From Eupeodes corollae (taxonomy: Eukaryota > Arthropoda > Insecta > Diptera > Syrphidae), in assembly GCF_945859685.1 (NCBI RefSeq), contig NC_079149.1, positions 116,905,575-116,969,574 of the forward strand: 64,000 nt of DNA, given 5' to 3'. The notes beneath the pieces were generated by a model, which saw only the letters and a program-made list of their open reading frames with translations, ran no database searches and had not been told where the DNA came from. Position 1 is the stretch's first letter. Each line of letters opens with the position of its first letter. The position numbers and the translations under genes were made by a program. Below are positions 61,431 to 64,000 of the stretch, one piece after another.

Positions 61431-62990
61431 TTTATCATTATGCTGTTTTCTTTTTCTTTAACAAAACATAGACGACTTGACCGAAACGATGCATGAGGAA
61501 GGAAGCTGCAAAAAAAGTATTTACAGAATGTCTTGGTGTTGCTATTACTACTCGTATACTGTTGCTGCTTGTGTCGTTGTTGCTGCAGTGCAGCCAAAAT
61601 GACACAGCAACAGAAAAATTATGTCAAATCATTTGACAAACAAAAACATCATCACACATAAGGGCGTTATAATGTGTTTTGTGTTGTGTGTATGTGGTAT
61701 GATGTGACGTATACGGTAGACGAGCGTAAAGTAATGGCAGTAGCGTGTATATGCAAATTCAAATATAGCACGCGTCACACATGCAGTGAAACCATAAATT
61801 TTCATTTTGTCAACATGGGATCCTCCTTCAGTTTGAGCTGCTCCAACTGTAGCTCCAGTTCCAGTTCCAGTTGTACGTAAAAAGCTGCTCTTCGTACCAT
61901 CTTTGACGGAACATACATAAATTTATACGTGTGTACCATCAATGTAGGTTCGTATAGTCGCGTCGCATCGTGACAAAATATAATACGCGGAAAATTTTAT
62001 TCGGTTTTTATGATAAAAGATGTGCAAAATGAAAACTCTACCCCCTCCAACTCCTATCTAACGTAGCGTTGCTCGTCTTCGTCGCATTTGAAGCTAGAAT
62101 TCCTCAAAATGTTGCTTTCTTTTTGGCATCATTTGGCAAAGACACATACTTGTCTTCCATTGAGATGTGAATTTATTGTATATTTTATCCCTAGCGAGAT
62201 GTATGTATGTACGTCGTCGTCGCTCGTATGTCTGTATGATGGTAAAGATATGTATTTTTGAGGACGAGTATAAGTTTATAGGGAACTGATGGGACCGATT
62301 TAGGTATTGAATTGATAAGGAAGCACGCGTTTTGTTCCAAAGCGGGACACCTATTTGGTTTTGAATTTGAGGTTGGAAATCTGGAAAACGAAAGAGGATT
62401 ATTTTATGGTTGATATGTGGCATCAGTATGATGGTATACCTATGTAGAGTGTTTAATCAGCCGCAACAAAAACCAGAAGCAGGTGGTTGTCGTGCTCATT
62501 AATTTCTTAGCAGAAATGTTTTGCCTTTATAATGCCACCGACAAGTTGGTATAGGTAAGTATCTTTACGTAGGTGTATTTTATAAGGAGTAGGAATGTTG
62601 TTCTTGTCGTTTTGATCTGCGACAAAAAAGAGAAATTGCGGTTTAAGTTTGCCATCATACTATACTCGTGGATGCGGATACATTTATAAAGAGAAACCCA
62701 AATTGAAGTTGATTTGTATTTTATTATTCTTGTATGGCGCCTGGGAGTTTTGTGATGTATAATTGGGGCAAAATCTAAATAATCCATGCGGATATCCAAG
62801 GACATTGCATCCAGCCAGCATGAAATTTATATAAATGTATCCTGATATCCTCATTTCATATAATAATCATCATAATATGATTTTGAATCCATGTTTTATT
62901 TTTTTGTTCTGTTTCAATAGAAACTAGGTTATTCTAAAAGATATAGGAAGGTAGGTTAGCTTAGCATCCAAATGATATACGGGCTCCGTT
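61431..62990. other. GC-richer island
   Basis: Contains GTTGCTGCTTGTGTCGTTGTTGCTGCAG-type sequence (61,560-61,588), a TTCCAG hexamer run (61,856-61,872), CGTCGTCGTCGCTCGTATG at 62,211, and ACTCGTATACTG/ATACTCGTGG words. Frames of 60-109 codons on both strands lack domains. Candidate regulatory DNA. Confidence 0.4.
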
Positions 62991-64000
62991 TCTATTGTGG
63001 TATATTTAAGGTTGATAATAAAGAAGATGATAAATCAAAAGCGAGAATGATGTCCTTCGTTGGATTTAGCTTTAAATTTCTATAAATTTGTAAAGTTTGT
63101 TGCTAAAATTTTGTTGCTGATTATTTGATTGTGGGGACTTTTTAACTTTATGTAGATATTTTACCCAAATATACCTGTTTTAGAAACAATTCAAAATTAA
63201 CTGACACAGTGAAAACATGTGTAATCAGTCGATGATAAGGCGGCTTTTATTCTAAGGGTTTCAAAAAGGAAAAGTACCTCAAAGTAAGCCAAGAAAAAAA
63301 AAACAGTTTTATATTTGAACATACAAATAAATTGAAAACTATAGTATTTTCTAAAATATTATTTCCTTAGAAGACCAAAACAAAGATTGAGTCTATCTAG
63401 ATAACCTTAAATAATTTAATTTAGCAAACAAATTTTCGACACACACAATGATAAAATTGTTTTATACTATTAATCACACTACCAACAGCATGATTTGGTG
63501 GGAATAAATTGAGTTTAGTGGCTAAGTAAACAACCAAAAAACAGTTATCATCTGTACATCAACAAAACACAAGATCTGCCAAAAACATTAACATTAAAAG
63601 CGTGTATAAAAATCTGAAGTTGATGATTTCGCTTCGCTTCCGCAAACCACAACTTGCCGAATTTAACACCCCTTGCCTTGATTTCAGTCTATAACCGCAA
63701 AAAAATCAACTGAACAAAATCATATTTTCTTTGACAATTCAACTTAAGCTTTGAAACTAATTTTAAGAATGTCCATTGCATCCCCCAAAAGTCAGTTTTC
63801 ATTGTGAGTCTTGGACTGCCAGCGGTGAGTGTCGGTCCATAATTTGTTTCATTAGAGAACTACGTTTACAAGCCCATCACCACCAAACGTCACGTTACAA
63901 ATTATATATGAGCATAGTGGTTGGACCCGACGTAGTTGGATGATTTGACTTAGTTAAAGTTTTTCTTGTGAGGTTTTCTAATATAGAACTCGGCTTCAGT
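62991..64000. other. AT-rich stretch with a complex right edge
   Basis: A/T-rich to about 63,600, then somewhat GC-richer at the window end (GACTGCCAGCGGTGAGTGTC near 63,814; CCCATCACCACCAAACGTCA near 63,871). The GGTGAGTG string could be a splice donor, but no exon can be defended before the edge. Confidence 0.4.

Overview
The window looks like non-coding nuclear DNA of an insect, most likely a fly (Diptera). The DNA is very AT-rich, has no compact operon-like coding, carries short GT-AG introns with a TACTAAC-type branch point, and is peppered with decayed insect-type transposons (mariner/Tc1 transposase, LINE reverse transcriptase, hAT-type miniature elements, tRNA-derived SINEs). No complete protein-coding gene can be supported. 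The species assignment is inference.

Layout. Two kinds of sequence alternate every few kilobases: (i) AT-rich, poly-A/poly-T-rich spacer with nothing recognisable, and (ii) more complex, GC-richer islands (about 1.9-2.8, 7.0-8.4, 9.8-10.6, 12.5-13.2, 15.7-17.4, 18.7-19.7, 21.1-22.1, 24.1-25.0, 27.2-28.9, 31.2-32.6, 36.3-37.7, 40.7-42.1, 44.8-45.4, 46.5-48.0, 55.2-57.0, 61.4-63.0 kb). The islands hold CAT/GAC/CAG trinucleotide runs, GA/CT tracts and a recurring TACTCGTA word, but no convincing ORF. They look like candidate regulatory blocks inside a large intron or intergenic interval.

Mobile DNA. The dominant repeat is one interspersed family with at least nine copies or fragments (1.6, 5.5-6.1, 13.9-14.5, 25.5-26.2, 26.2-26.6, 33.5-34.7, 34.7-35.0, 38.8-40.3, 57.9-58.9, 60.4-61.3 kb). 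Its 5' end carries ATAACTTCCCAT, its 3' end carries a hairpin containing the inverse, ATGGGAAGTTAT, and its core is a variable number of ~170-bp tandem units. That architecture resembles Helentron-derived non-autonomous elements. Other elements: a 642-bp hAT-like miniature element with an 8-bp target duplication and an internal pol III A/B-box unit (17.4-18.05 kb), a tRNA-derived SINE (29.87-30.1 kb), a decayed Tc1-like transposon with inverted ends (43.1-44.26 kb, minus strand), a mariner/Tc1-superfamily transposase fragment (3.5-3.8 kb), the C-terminal part of a LINE ORF2 (49.4-50.3 kb, minus strand), and a fold-back element (25.1-25.4 kb).

Simple repeats include a 1,065-bp uninterrupted CCATAT hexamer array (45,421-46,485), a TATATT hexamer array (3.24-3.43 kb), a degenerate ~20-bp minisatellite (20.7-21.0 kb) and a perfect 66-bp tandem duplication (59.2 kb).

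Possible host coding. Two adjacent exon-like segments on the plus strand (38,257-38,340 and 38,422-38,519), split by an 81-nt canonical intron, encode a continuous Cys-containing peptide. Two or three more exon-like segments lie at 48.6-49.0 and 51.7 kb. These are the best candidates for real gene pieces here; the gene is not identified and the two groups do not join in frame.
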